A stretch of 64,000 nt of DNA from contig CM012955.1 of NCBI GenBank assembly GCA_000181795.3, positions 5,901,463-5,965,462 on the forward strand. The letters are read 5' to 3'. Under the pieces are notes generated by a model, which saw only the letters and a list, made by a program, of their open reading frames with translations, did no database searches and was not told the DNA's origin. This DNA comes from Trichinella spiralis (Eukaryota > Nematoda > Enoplea > Trichinellida > Trichinellidae). Both the position numbers and the translations under genes were made by a program. Shown piece after piece: positions 51,256 through 63,569 of this stretch. Within the stretch, counting starts at the first letter, position 1. The number at the start of each line of letters is the position of its first letter.

Positions 51256-53580
51256 TTGGCATTGGCTTGGCTAACAGAACAATCAAATGATGGGATCAAG
51301 CTGATGACAAGCAGTAGAGGTGAGATGAAATAAAAAAAATATGAATAAGAACAAGGGGACGAAAAAAATTCCACTCAGACAGGTGCAAAAGAAGATCGAG
51401 GTCGTCTTTTTTTCTTGTTGGATATTTTATGTATTTTTAATCTCACTAGAAGCCAGCTTAATTGAACAATAAATGACGTATGAAAACCAAATTGCCAAGC
51501 TTAATCTACAAAAAATAAGTTGTGAAAAAAGTTCAAGTGGATTGATGCATATCTATCTATATATTTATATATATATACTTTTTTTTCTTTAATTTTTATC
51601 CCCTGCAGTGTTGCAGGAAAAATAAGCATAAAGGTCGACCGAGTATTGCGCTTTTGCCATTGTTTGAACGTGTTCAATTTTCGCTCTCTTTCCCCCCTCC
51701 CGTTTTTATTTCCATCTCCTTTTTGCTACTTTATATCCATACATGCATGCATTTATACGCGCTGCTTATTCGATTTTTCTTTTTCTATTCACTCACTGAC
51801 CGATAAATCAAGTTGCTTTTGCAAAGTATCTTCAATTTAAAATTGTAAACAAGCATAAATTAAAAAAAAATAATAATAAATTCAAATTTTCCGTGAGAAC
51901 GAGCTTAGATGTTTGTTATTCATGTTGTGAAGAGTTGCAACTGTTTCAAGTGAGAGAATATTATTTTTAAAAAATTGAAATTGCTCACTTCTTTCCCACG
52001 AGCGTTTTTCTATTCGTGTTTCTTTGATTAGCTTTGGTTGGTTTGGAAAAAAATTTATTTTTCTCTTCCCTTGATCTTTCCCCTACTTTCACGAATTGCA
52101 TCTTTTATTCTTCTTTTCAAATTTCAGCCCACTTTTGTCCCACTGTTTCGCTGTTGGAGTGAAAATGTTCAACCGTATATATATATGTCTTTATGAAAAC
52201 ATTTCAAATTATTTAATATGGATATTTTTATTCATCAATTAATTGCATGGAAAAACAACATTTTTCAAATTTTACGACCAATTTTTGCAAAATACAACTG
52301 ATATCCAGCCTGGATAGAAATGAACATCATCGACAAGTGAAGGTACACACACAGTTGTAGTCTACTCTTTTTTTTGACTTCCCTTTCAGCTTGCCGACAT
52401 TTTTTTGAATTTCTTTGTGTTGTTGTTTTTTTCACTTTTCCCATTCAAGCTTATTTGTTCATTTCGATGTTTGCTATTTTCTTTTCTTTTTTTTATTTGC
52501 AACTAGGCTACATCAGTATTACTTGTTTTTTTTTTGATTTCTTTCAAAAAATCTTCATCAAATAATAAATTTCTTGTTCGGTCGTCATTGAAAGGGGAAA
52601 AACATCCGAGCAATTATTATAACTGACCATTTTTCGCCCGTTCGATGCTAATGCAAACACAGAAAGATTGCAATGATGATGATGATGATGATGAGGTTGA
52701 AAAAGAAGAAGGTGACGGACGGGTTATTTCGATTCAACAACGGCCTCGATGAATACTGTAAATCTTGCAGGCCACTCGATTACGTGGAGGTTTTATTTGC
52801 ACACTGGCTTCGCATACACACAGGCATAGTGATGGCAAATATATTCTGGATCAACGATGAAAATAGATAATTTGAAAAAAAAATCTTGATGAAGAAATTA
52901 TCATTTAGCAGAAGAAGAAGAAGAAGAAGAGCTTGGGGAAAGAAAGATAGAAAGTGAGATGAAAACGCAGGCGTCACTTTTCGCAGCTCGTAGCTTTGAT
53001 TCAAAGCAGTCCAACTCGTCAAATCTTTCAACACGCATCTTCTAATTTCTCGCCTGACGTGCTTAAAACCGAGACGCCAGCTGCTTTTCGATAAAGAAGA
53101 GCAGATAAAATGGATCCTTTAAAGCTGTCTGTCGACAAATCTAAAACTCCAATTTAATAATATCTGCTTCTGTCTGTCCGTCTCAAATTATTTTTTGTTT
53201 ACTTCGACGAATAATCTGACGTATAATTTCTGCTCATCCGTCATCATTAGCCGGCCAAATTATTATCACTTCAACTATTCGTATATATATATTTTTTTCC
53301 TTTCGAAATTATTCAAATATTAATTTACTTTTTGTGACAGTATTTTTTACACTCATGTTCCTTGCAATTTGTCCTACTTTTTGTTTTCTTTTTGGTCTTC
53401 TTATTTTGATTGGTCAGAATAGGATTTGAAAATTGAGGAAAATAGTGGTGGAAAATTTGCGCATTTTTGTCGTACTTGTTCAATTGCATCCTAGTCGTAA
53501 TAATTAATAATAATAATTGATGATTGATGAATTTCCATTTTTCGCTCGTTCTCGAAATTAGAAAAGAAAAAACAGAAGAA
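51256..53580. other. Spacer upstream of the Eph gene
   Basis: No gene supported. Contains a (GAT)n tract at 52673-52694 and a (GAA)n tract near 52911-52930. Confidence 0.5.
52673..52694. repeat. (GAT)n microsatellite
   Basis: About seven tandem GAT units, giving a spurious poly-methionine frame. Confidence 0.85.
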
Positions 53581-53670
53581 TATAAATCCAAACACGTTGC
53601 TCATCTATCAGTGTGAGGATTGAAAAATTTGCCGACAGATGGCGCGCGGGAAAAAAATTTCCCGCTGCGA
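53579..53670 (+). promoter_or_regulatory. Putative Eph core promoter with paired E2F-like sites
   Basis: TATAAAT at 53580-53586 is followed about 30 bases downstream by TCAGTGTG, a plausible initiator (about 53608). At 53646-53665 lies a perfect inverted repeat, gcgggaaa-aaaa-tttcccgc. Each arm fits the E2F consensus TTTSSCGC. The sequence then stays GC-rich up to the Eph start codon at 54626. This is sequence pattern only; usage is inferred. Confidence 0.4.
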
Positions 53671-54625
53671 GATTGTCGCGCTACCTGTTGGCAATTCGTG
53701 ATGAGCGTGTGGTCGGTCGTGTTCTCTTCTTGTGTCTGTCAGTCTTTTTCGCTCGGTCGACAGAACAACAGTTTCGTCGGTGTAGCCATGTTGGGGTCCA
53801 AAAGTGCCGCCCATTTTACGTTCGGTCTGTTGAACCAGTGGTCAAAGTCGACGGACACAGGTCACAAAGTGTTGGTTGGATCGAGGTCGTGAGAGCCATC
53901 TGCTTATTCTTCCTGTTCAAATCGCTCACCATCCATCTATCTATCTGTGTTTCTCCACTCGACTCGGTGTGTCCGTACAAGGATGGGAAAATTGGCAAAC
54001 AATGGCCACGCTGGACAACTGCCTCGTGCCAAGGTCAGCGGCTGGTCAGCGACTCTGACGTCATCATCGCGACGCGTAGTGGTCAGATCCGACCGATCAC
54101 GTGATCTACATCTCGGGTCAGGCTACCATTGGGCTTCAGTTAGCTCGTTGTCCGGCGGTCTCGTTCGTCCGCTGGCCGGGGCACAATGGTCGCCACAAAA
54201 AAAGACCCCGTCCACTAGTTTTGTGTGTGCGTGTGTTTTTTGATTCTTCTCTTTCGTTTCAGGATTTCTTCCATTCATTCACTCAAAGCTCGTTTTGGTG
54301 TCGTTTGTACTGTTCACCTGCAGCTGTGCTGTTTGTTGCTTTATTCGATTAGCTGTTTATTAATTTTAATAACAACAAACAACAACGCTTGCTTCTTCTC
54401 CAGTCTGTTATTGCTGCTAGCAAAGTAGCAGAAAAAGAGTAGCCAGACTTATCTACCATTCTCTTCTCCTTTTGGTCATCGTCGGTCTGTTGCTTTTCAT
54501 CTTCACTTCGTCAAAGTGGCCAAGGTAATAAAGGTAGTGGTACAGTGTGCCCAACTTTGCTGCTGCCATCATTTGCTCGGCATCTTCATCTGGCAGACCA
54601 TCGCAATTTTGTCCCCTCTGCTCTG
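53671..54625 (+). other. Probable 5' UTR/leader of the Eph gene
   Basis: GC-rich, with open frames on all plus-strand registers but no domain. It contains a short uORF starting ATG at about 53638 (MARGKKISRCEIV...) that stops after 20 codons. A GTAATA donor near 54524 could mark a spliced leader exon. Confidence 0.35.
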
Positions 54626-57600
54626 ATGTTTTCGTCGACTTGTTGTTGGATATTTTTCCTATTCACCACCCAACTTCAGTCAATCGTCCACTCGAAACGA
54701 GGTAAGATTGCAATTAATTTATTTTCATTCGATTCTATTCAACGGAATTGCTTCGTTCATGGAGACAATAATCAACGGTGGAGTTTGATGCAATTTAGGA
54801 AACGGTTTGCAATTTCCGTTCGAATTTTTTTTCCAACATCAACAATTGCTTTGATTCAAAAAATTAAATAAATAAATAAACAGCGTGACATTAATAATAA
54901 TAGTGGTGAAAAAGTTTTCCTCTTCTTCTGGTAATTTTGTTCACTTTGTTAACTTTCGCGTGGTCTTGGGAATTGGGAAAAAAAGTTTTCATCTTTTTTC
55001 TTCATTTGTGCATTTTTTTTCAACCGGACGTGTAAAACAGGTTGTAATTGTACGACTGCGAAACGGACGCCCTGGATTTCTATTCATTCATCACTTTACA
55101 CCATTGAATTGAACAGTGATATTTGTTGGCAGTTGGGGGGGGGGCGGGGGAGGGAGGAGGGGGAGAGGCCAAGGCAGGGCATGGCAGGGGGATCGATCGA
55201 TTTCGCAGGTTTGGTGAGGTGGGTGCAATTTTAGCTTATTCTTCTTCTTCTTCTTTCTTTTGCTTATTGTCGCTTTAATTGGCGGCCAACTTCCATCACC
55301 AACGCCCTTGGCCAGACTATTTTCACCAACGTCCAAGCCATAAATCACCGACAATTATCGTCCAATGCACTTGGCTATCGTTTCAATTTTACAATACACA
55401 CAACTGAATTTCTTCTCTTCAATCTGCACAAACAACAACCAAATGTGTACAGTTTTTTTTTCCCCATTGCAAAATTAAATGGAAAAAAGAGCAAACATTT
55501 ACAACAATTCCATTCTATTCTTTTTTCCCCATTGCTTCATGTATATATGTGTGTGTGCATTTTTCTTTTCTTCACTTTATTCGCTTTAATGTGATTTAAA
55601 TTTTCAACAAATGCTTTTCGTTCCTGGCTCTGAACGCATCATTTTTGCCGTTTTATCTTTTTCTTCTTCCTCTTTTCCGAGCATTATTCGCTTGTTGAAT
55701 TGTATAAAATTTAAATTTAAAAAAAAACGAGAAGATGCAATTTTCAATTGTAAATAATAATATTAATTATCTCGTTACGAATTGTTTGAATTGAAACAAT
55801 TTTTCACTGAACAACTTGACAAATATTCCATTGGATTGGATTTGATTTGATTTCGTCGTGCAGTGTTAATTGTTAATTTAATTTGCATTGCAATCGTCAG
55901 TCATTATATCAATTCAATTGTTCGTTTGTTCATTTTCATTCATCGACAAATTCTACATATAAAATTATTAGCTATAATTTAATACCAGTATTCGAATTTT
56001 TATCCTGCAAGTTTTAAAAAATGTGGTCAACATTTTATTGTCGGTTTGGAATTGAACGTTGCATGTTAATGGTTGAATTTGTAAAAGGACGACCTTGATT
56101 TCACACGCAATTTTCTTGTTCAAGTGGTTGTTGGCCGTTTTCTATTACCGGACTATGTGAAATTTTTATTACCAACCAATAAAGCAGCTGCTGATCAACT
56201 TTATACAATTGTGGAATAATGTAAAAATTATTCTCATCCAAAGTTTAATTAGTCTATTGTTTGCATACCACCAACTGCTGCTGCTGTATATAAATTTCGG
56301 TAGTTGTTTAGGCATGCGGGGAAAAATTGTATACTGTTTGTTGCAAGTTGTGGGAATTGGTGAGAAAAATACGACAGACTGCTCAAATATAGAGAGTTCA
56401 AATAAATAATAATGATAATTCCAATTGGACAATGTGATGGATGGCATTGCTTGGAGGAACGATTTTTGCTCGGTCTCATGCACCACAGGGGATAGCTGCT
56501 AATTGTGATCAAATATCGACGCCGGTTCTCTGGCACTGGACAAATTTGTCCTGTCAGCAGGTTGAAATGTTGATTAACAATTATTCCGCTAGTTTCCGTC
56601 GGCTAATTTTATTAACGATCCCTGAATGTTTGCGATCCGCGTCGATAAAAGCGCTTCAAGCGCGCCATCCAAACCACTATCGAGCCGATCAAAGTGTTCT
56701 TATCATTTCATACACCAAGTCCAACTATCTTTATCCACGGCTGGCTTGGAAAAGGCCAGTGCAAAATTTCCCTTCCAAACGATTATTATTCAACTTCAGT
56801 CCATCAAAAGTCATTTAAATGCAGTTTAATAATAGCACTTGTTTATTATTAGCATTATTGTCGTTGTTGTTGTCATCGAGAATGTTCGTCGATAAAATCA
56901 AAATGGATATTTTGCCTGTGTGTGATCCATAACTATTTTTGAACCAACTATTTTATTACATGTATTTTTTTTTTGAAAAAAAAAATTTACTTAAAAAATA
57001 AATAGGTTAATGGATACTTTTATTACTGTTGATACATCAATACGTTGCGCATATTGCAGTTTACACAATTTTACAGTTTTGTTTAATTTATTTATTTTTA
57101 GTACTGTTGCTGGATACGACACAATTGTCCTATTTGAAATGGAAAACATATTCCAGCTCAACTTCATCGCAGGAAGGGGTAAGTTGAATTTACCTTGTAT
57201 ATATATATATATATTAAAAAGTAATTCACATATATGAACTTGATTTCTACTGCTGCTGCTGCTGCTGCTGCTGCTGGTGATGGTGTTGTTGTTGTTGTTG
57301 ATTGCCTACATTATATAGTCAATTTCCAGTAAAAAGCATTTTTATTTACATAAACTGCAGTGCATTAACGTAGTAAAGATTGAACAAACTGTTAACGACG
57401 TGAAACAGATGAACTTGATTGACATAGTCGCGGTTCACTTTGTCCATCTTTCTGTGTCTACAAGCCGACGTTCATTGAAGCGTGCCAAAGTGCACTTTGG
57501 CCATCGATGGAATTCGCACACATTAATACAAGCCAGTGAAATATTATTCATAATTGGAAATATTTTTCTTTCGCTAATGGAAAAAGGCGTGGTTCGATTG

Positions 57601-60600
57601 ACTGGTGATTTGTAGAAATGATTTTCAAATAGCCATTCCCGTTGTTTCAGTTGTTGTTTTTTTCCCTTGATTTTATTCAACTATTTTTTTTACAATTGTA
57701 GAAAAATTATAATATGTATATATATATGAATTCAATTTTATTGCTGCTTTTTTTGCGAGGAAGTGGAAATTTTTCAATTTGTGCATCGGATGTCCTTCAA
57801 AATTTGATGCTACGCTGAATAATGTTTGATTTGTTCACCGTTGTGCTGCTGTTGACAAAGCAACAATGATAAAGGAAACGAATGGAAAAATGACCCAACT
57901 TTGCTCAACGCAGCAGCAGCAGCAGCTGTCCAGTGGAGTGAGAAAGTGTCCTTCTCATCAAAGAAATTTATCATTTGAAAAATTACCCCTATTATTAATA
58001 TTATTATAATCAGTTGCATGTTGCATCTTTTCATTGTAAAAGAAAAAAAAAATCAATATAAAGAAAGGAAGCAGGAGAAAAAATGTGCTATATATATATA
58101 TATATGTATGTATTGTTGAATATGTTGAGGTTTTTGTTGTAGGTGAAGGACAGACGTGAGGTTTTTTTTTCTTCCATTGAAGGAGAAAAAAGTTTCAAAT
58201 TTTGCACAAATTATTAATTTTGTTTCAATAATAATTGCAACGAATGTTTTTTATTGTTTCTTTTTTTTCAGTGGTCTGAGGAGAGCTTTGCCAACGTGAA
58301 AGAGGGGAACAACTGGCGCACGTATACGGTATGCGACTTTTACAAAGACAGCGCCAACCACTGGCTCAGAACGCCGTATATCGCCAGAGGCAACGCCCGT
58401 CGACTGTTCATCGAGATGACGTTCACGATGCGCGCCTGCAAGGAGTTCCCTCAAACTGCGCTAACTTGCAAAGAGACGTTCACGTTGTTGTACCACGAGG
58501 CGGACCACGACGTCGCCAACGAGTCAACTTCGTTGCCTTGGAACGAGCGTTCGTATCGAATTGTGGACAAGATCACGTCCAACGGTGCCCGTTATGCCCA
58601 TTCGGCTGCCGGGGAGGCGGAAACGGCCGCGGCCATGGCCACGCCCCTCTTGGCCGAGCACGCATCCAAGACGACCGTCGTGCGCAGTGTGCCGGTGTCA
58701 AAAAATGGGGTTTATTTCGCTTTTCAAGACGAAGGCTCTTGCACATCACTGCTGTCGATTAAAGTACAATTATTAAAATGCGCAACAACAACATTAATAA
58801 TAATAATAATCATTGCACAATTTAATATAATTTTTTTTGTGCACAAATAGGTTTATTATCAAGTTTGCGAAGAAGTGTTGGCCAATTTTGCTTGGTTTGA
58901 TGAAACTCCTGCTGGACCAGAATTGACATCAATTCAAGAAACCGTTGGCCAATGCGTCGACAATGCCAAACCGACCGGCGAGTCGATGCCGAAATTTGTA
59001 TGCAAAGCCGATGGTTCTTGGGATTTGCTCAGCGGTAGTTGCCAATGCAATGCCGGCTTTGAAGCGTTCGATTCGCATTGTTCTGGTGAGTGGATTTTCA
59101 CAGTGGGATGTGCGAAAAATTGTCGACTAACAATTCATTTATTGTACAGCTTGCAAAATGGGACACTTCAAAGATGTGAAAGGATCGGTTGGATGCCGAC
59201 CTTGTCCATTGCACAGTCATACGGTCAGTAATGGTAGTGTATTTTGTCAATGTGAACCCGGCTATTATCGAGCTCAAGTCGATGCTCTTTCTGAGCCGTG
59301 CACACGTATGTGTAGTCGTTTGTTTGTTTTGTAATTTCTCATTTTTCTTCTTCATATTCGATTGATATTTTTTTTCATTCTGTAGAGCCACCTTCTAAGC
59401 CACAGAATGCTCGTGTGGAATTTGTCGATCAGAACAGTGTGGTGATCGCCTGGAATCGTCCCGTTAGTAACGGTGGTCGATCTGAACTCTGGTACCGAGT
59501 GGATTGTCGTGATTGTCCTGCTGGAATTCGCTACGGATCTGAGCTGATGTCTTCGAATCGTATCCACGTGACCAACATCACTATCAGCGGTCTGGAACCG
59601 TCGACATTGTATACGGTGTTCGTTTACGCCGAGAACGACGTGAGCGCGCTGTTGAACGGTCTGCCAATGTACGCCGTGGTCGAGGTGACCACGACCGCTT
59701 TGGCGCCGGTCATACTGTCCGAGTTGAGGGTGGAGTCGGTGGCCGAGAACGAAGTTTCGTTGGCTTGGCACGCGCCCGAAGTTCCACTCCACTTGGGTAC
59801 CGCTTACGAGCCGCCGACGCTCCAACGTAACCGCCATGGCAAGCCGAAGCTGCACGTCCAGTATTATTTGGTCGATTACGCGGCGCGTCGCGGCGTGGCC
59901 ACTTCGCGTACCGGTGACCACATCCGAATCACTACCCAACAGCCCCATGCTTTTGTCCAAGGTTTGCTAGCTGATACGGAATACGGCTTCAAAGTGCGCG
60001 CTTACACGTCCAGAGGTTGGAGTGCTTGGACCGATACCAAATGGATACGTACGTCAGGTAAAAATGAAGCTAACATGATATATTTATTTATTTATTGTTT
60101 TGTTTGTTTCGAATTGTTGTCATTTATTTATTTCAGCATCTTCACAGTACAACAGTGTTGCCGGTGGATTGAATCCACACGGATCGTCGTCGACGAAATA
60201 TTTATATGCAGCAATTGGGGTGCTGCTGTTCATAATCAGCGTATTGTTAACGCTAGCTTATCGCCGTCGATTGCCATTTCACTTGTGCGGTTACAACAAG
60301 CAGCCGAGTGATTTAGATGTCTTGGAATACAAAGCAGGTTTGTTAATTTATAACATATATACGTAGATATGGACTATTTTATTAATTATTATTGTTTTTA
60401 TTTTTATTTTTATAGATCAATTCAGTTCTGATTATAATACAATCGACATTTACAATCACAAATGTATGTTATTTTGTTTTGTTTTGTCTATCATTTTCCT
60501 AATGTTATTGAATACATATATATATGGTGAGAAACATCACGTTGTTCTATTTCAGTCAATTCAGCAATAGTTCAACTACCTAGAAGATCTGGGTCAGCTT

Positions 60601-62202
60601 ACAAGCCGTATGTTGATCCGTTGGCATATGAAGATCCGAAACAAGCGTTGCGAGAGTTTGCCAACGAAATTGATTCAACAGCGGTGGCTTTAGATGAAAT
60701 TATTGGTGAAGGTGAATTTGGTGAAGTTTACAAAGGAAAAATGTGCGTCCCGGGATGTGGGGTAGAAGTGGTGGCGATTAAAAGCTTAAAGACTGGTCTG
60801 TCGGTCAAGGCTAAGCTGGACTTTTTGTCCGAAGCATCCATCATGGGTCAGTTTGATCACCCGAATGTGATTCGTCTCAGGGGCGTCATTTCACGTTCAG
60901 AGCCGGCAATGATTGTAACGGAATATTTGGAAAATGGCTCGTTGGACAATTTTCTCAAAGTAAATAATAATTGCTACTTTACTGTTGTCTGTGCTACTTG
61001 ATTACTCTTTATATTGATATGCTGTTTTTTCTTCGCTTTTTCTAGCGCAATGGAGACCGGTTAGATACGGTGCAATTGGTACGAATGTTGAATGATGTTG
61101 CCAGTGGCATGGCTTATCTTAGTGATAAGGGTTACACTCACAGGGTATGCATTTGTCTGATTATGTATTTGATTTATTGATAATAATGACGCAGTTTGTA
61201 TGTATGTATGTATGTATGTGTGTTCCAGGATTTGGCGGCAAGAAATATTTTAGTCGATGGTAAAATTTGTTGCAAGATTGCCGATTTTGGATTGTCACGT
61301 GAATTGGAAGGCTCCACTGAATTGGCATATACGACGAAAGGGGGAAAAATCCCGGTACGCTGGACGGCGCCAGAGGCGATCACGTTCCGCAAGTTCACCT
61401 CCTCGTCCGACGTGTGGTCTTTCGGCATCGTGGTCTGGGAGGTGCTGTCGCTGGGCGACCGTCCCTATTGGGATTGGACAAATCAGGAGGTGGTCGACGC
61501 GGTCGATCAAGGCTACCGTCTGCCGGCGCCGCACAACTGTCCGGCCACGTTGTACCGTCTGATGCTGGCCTGTTGGGACAAGGACTACACTTGCAGACCG
61601 ACGTTCCATCAGTTGCGTTGCATGTTGAGCGATTTTCTCCACTGTCCAGATTTGATGTATTCGCCGACCTTTCTCACCGGCACGTCACAGCAAAATCAAC
61701 AGTATATTCATGTTTTGTTTGCTGTTGTCAATTAAGAATTATCGATGGTGTTCAATTAATTAATTAATTGTGTCGTTGCAGATTTTATACACTGAGCGCG
61801 CGTGTCTTTGCAGCCGGTTCATTTCCGTACGCTTGCAGTGTTGAGGATTTTTGTCGCAAGTTGAACTTGGACCGTCGTTTCGCCCAAGTGTTCCACGCGC
61901 ACGGTGTACACCGCCCAGTGATTGTTTCAGAATTGACCAGTGCGGATTTGGCGTCGATGGGTCTGTCTCGGGTTGATCAGGAGATTGTCACCAGGGCGTT
62001 GGTCAAGTTCAGGCTTGCCAACGCGAACCGTATGCAGCAGTCCAACGCAGGCACCGTTGGCCGACGATCTGTACGCGTTTACGAGAAAAGTCCGGTGATC
62101 GCATCCAACACACGCGTCTACACCACGCCCGGCTTGGTGGAGCAAACAACGATGGACAACAACGACAGCTTGCCACGTCGTAGCAATGGTTTTTTTGTTT
62201 GA
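54626..62202 (+). CDS. Eph: Eph receptor tyrosine kinase
   Basis: Ephrin receptor for contact-dependent cell and axon guidance, with the overall size of nematode VAB-1. Twelve exons: 54626-54701, 57102-57178, 58272-58763, 58851-59085, 59150-59305, 59386-60057, 60137-60337, 60416-60463, 60556-60959, 61046-61144, 61229-61701 and 61782-62202, giving 1117 residues. Signal peptide about 1-24. Ephrin-binding domain about 26-222 ([52 protein letters not shown]). Cys-rich EGF-like region about 225-345. Two FN3 domains about 347-568. Membrane helix [21 protein letters not shown] near 591-611. Juxtamembrane [11 protein letters not shown] with regulatory Tyr671 and Tyr677. Kinase about 697-955 with [25 protein letters not shown] and WTAPEA all intact. 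SAM domain about 980-1060. C-terminus GFFV is a possible class II PDZ ligand. Intron 1 is 2.4 kb and holds a nested ORF. Confidence 0.97.
56441..56818 (+). CDS. Nested intronless ORF of unknown function
   Basis: A 125-codon ATG-initiated frame lies within Eph intron 1 on the same strand, with an in-frame stop just upstream (56435-56437), so it is not an extension of anything. It reads [20 protein letters not shown], then [40 protein letters not shown] and [22 protein letters not shown] content and use of CGG, GCG, TCG and CTC codons match genuine exons here and contrast with surrounding intron. No signal peptide or domain recognised. It could be a nested gene, a retrocopy fragment, an alternative Eph exon (it lacks good flanking splice sites), or chance. 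Confidence 0.42.
   Translation: MALLGGTIFARSHAPQGIAANCDQISTPVLWHWTNLSCQQVEMLINNYSASFRRLILLTIPECLRSASIKALQARHPNHYRADQSVLIISYTKSNYLYPRLAWKRPVQNFPSKRLLFNFSPSKVI
57250..57276. repeat. (CTG)9 repeat
   Basis: Nine uninterrupted CTG units in Eph intron 2, followed by a GTT-rich run to about 57300. Confidence 0.92.
57911..57928. repeat. (CAG)n tract
   Basis: About five to six CAG units in the same Eph intron, complementary in unit to the CTG repeat 640 bases upstream. Confidence 0.75.
61198..61222. repeat. (TGTA)n microsatellite
   Basis: TGTA tetramer run in the intron just before the Eph exon starting at 61229. Confidence 0.85.
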
Positions 62203-63153
62203 ATTCACGAATGAAACAAACGAAACATTGGCCATTCGTTCATTATGCAAATCAACAAACAACCAACGGCAAGTTGTATTACATATCAACATGTATGATG
62301 TATCATTATTGACATTTATTTTTGTTTTATTTCAATTTATTCACTTCTGTTTAATGTTATTATTGTTGAACAGTATTTTTTTTGTATTTCTTCATTTATT
62401 ATATTTTTTTCAGTTTTTGTTCTGTTTTGTTTTTTGCACAGTAGATGCTGTGTGCTGTGAGATATATGATGATGATTCGTGTTGAACATGATGTTCTTCT
62501 CGTAGTTCATCATATGATTGATCTTTATTATTTTTTTCTGTCAGTTTTTTTTCTTCTTTACTTTTTTACAGTAATAATTTTTGTTGTTACAAAAATGGTT
62601 GTCCGGAGGATATTGTTGCATAGTTGAAACTGTGAATTTATCCCAATCAGTGAGTGGTCTGACATTCTTCATTGGTTCTCTTTTATCACTGAGTGCTATT
62701 ATTCTTATTTCCTTTTTTTTCATTATTTGTGAATGTATGGCGAAGAAATATATGCGCACACATAATATGCGCATCTCTTACTTTGAATTTCTCTTCTGTC
62801 CTTTGTCGAGCTTTTTTCTTTCTTTCGCTTATCATGCTTATTTCACCACCGCTACATCTATCAATCTACCTTTGCTTGTTTTTATTCTTGTTTCTCCAAC
62901 CGACTTATTATTATTATTACCAATGCAGTAATAATAATAATAATAATAATACGTAGTTGACTGACTTTTTACCGCTTGTTCTGTTATTATTGTTATTATT
63001 CGAAACTCACCGTACACGTGCCTTGCACACAGCCCGTGTTCTCTTTTTTTTCCTTTGCTATCGTATCTTCTTCTCTATCCGTCGATATTTTTTGCTTACA
63101 TCGATCGTCATTATATATGTATATATATATACATATACCGATTTTTAAAATTA
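62203..63153 (+). other. Eph 3' UTR
   Basis: T-rich sequence between the Eph stop and the first good polyadenylation signal; no independent gene seen. Contains a (TAA)n tract at 62929-62951. Confidence 0.5.
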
Positions 63154-63159
63154 AATAAA
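63154..63159 (+). terminator. Polyadenylation signal of the Eph gene
   Basis: AATAAA on the plus strand about 950 bases beyond the Eph stop and before the convergent POLA1 gene. Confidence 0.5.
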
Positions 63160-63569
63160 CAACTTGCATTCTAACCAACCGAGTTTTATTTATCATTTTT
63201 ATTATTAAAAAATTATTTACTATCCTAGTTATAATGAAAAAATGGTGCACATTAAAAAAAGAAAAAGAAACAATTGCCCTTTTTCTTCGACCACACACAT
63301 ATTACATATATATATATATATATGAATCAGTTGTATGTGTGGGTAGGTGGGTGTGTCTGTAACGAATTATGATATGTGCATGTACAGTAGCAGTGCGTAA
63401 AAACAGTTTTCAGTTAGCTAAAATGAAAAAAGAAAAAGCACAAAAAATATATATTACTATTAAATAAAGAATAGTGTGCCGAATTGATCAAGTGTAAAAA
63501 AAAATAATAATGAGAGATGGACAATAATTTTCATCTAATAAATAAACAGTGGCAAAGTGGGCAAAGTTA
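63160..63569. other. Convergent spacer between Eph and POLA1
   Basis: AT-rich with a (TA)n run at 63305-63322; no gene seen. Confidence 0.5.

Noticed and set aside
53613..54104. 163-codon plus-strand open frame upstream of Eph
   Set aside because: No ATG at its beginning, other plus frames are equally open, no domain; best explained as GC-rich 5' leader.
55091..55354. Minus-strand proline- and lysine-rich open frame
   Set aside because: Produced by G-rich and TTC-rich simple sequence in Eph intron 1.
57400..57680. Open frames in Eph intron 2
   Set aside because: The flanking exons join in phase inside the ephrin-binding domain; no splice-bounded alternative exon.
58331..58762. Arg/His-rich open frame overlapping the Eph ligand-binding exon
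   Set aside because: Shifted-frame shadow of the Eph exon.
59352..59960. Long minus-strand open frame opposite the Eph FN3 exon
   Set aside because: Antisense shadow of a GC-rich exon; no independent splice or start evidence.
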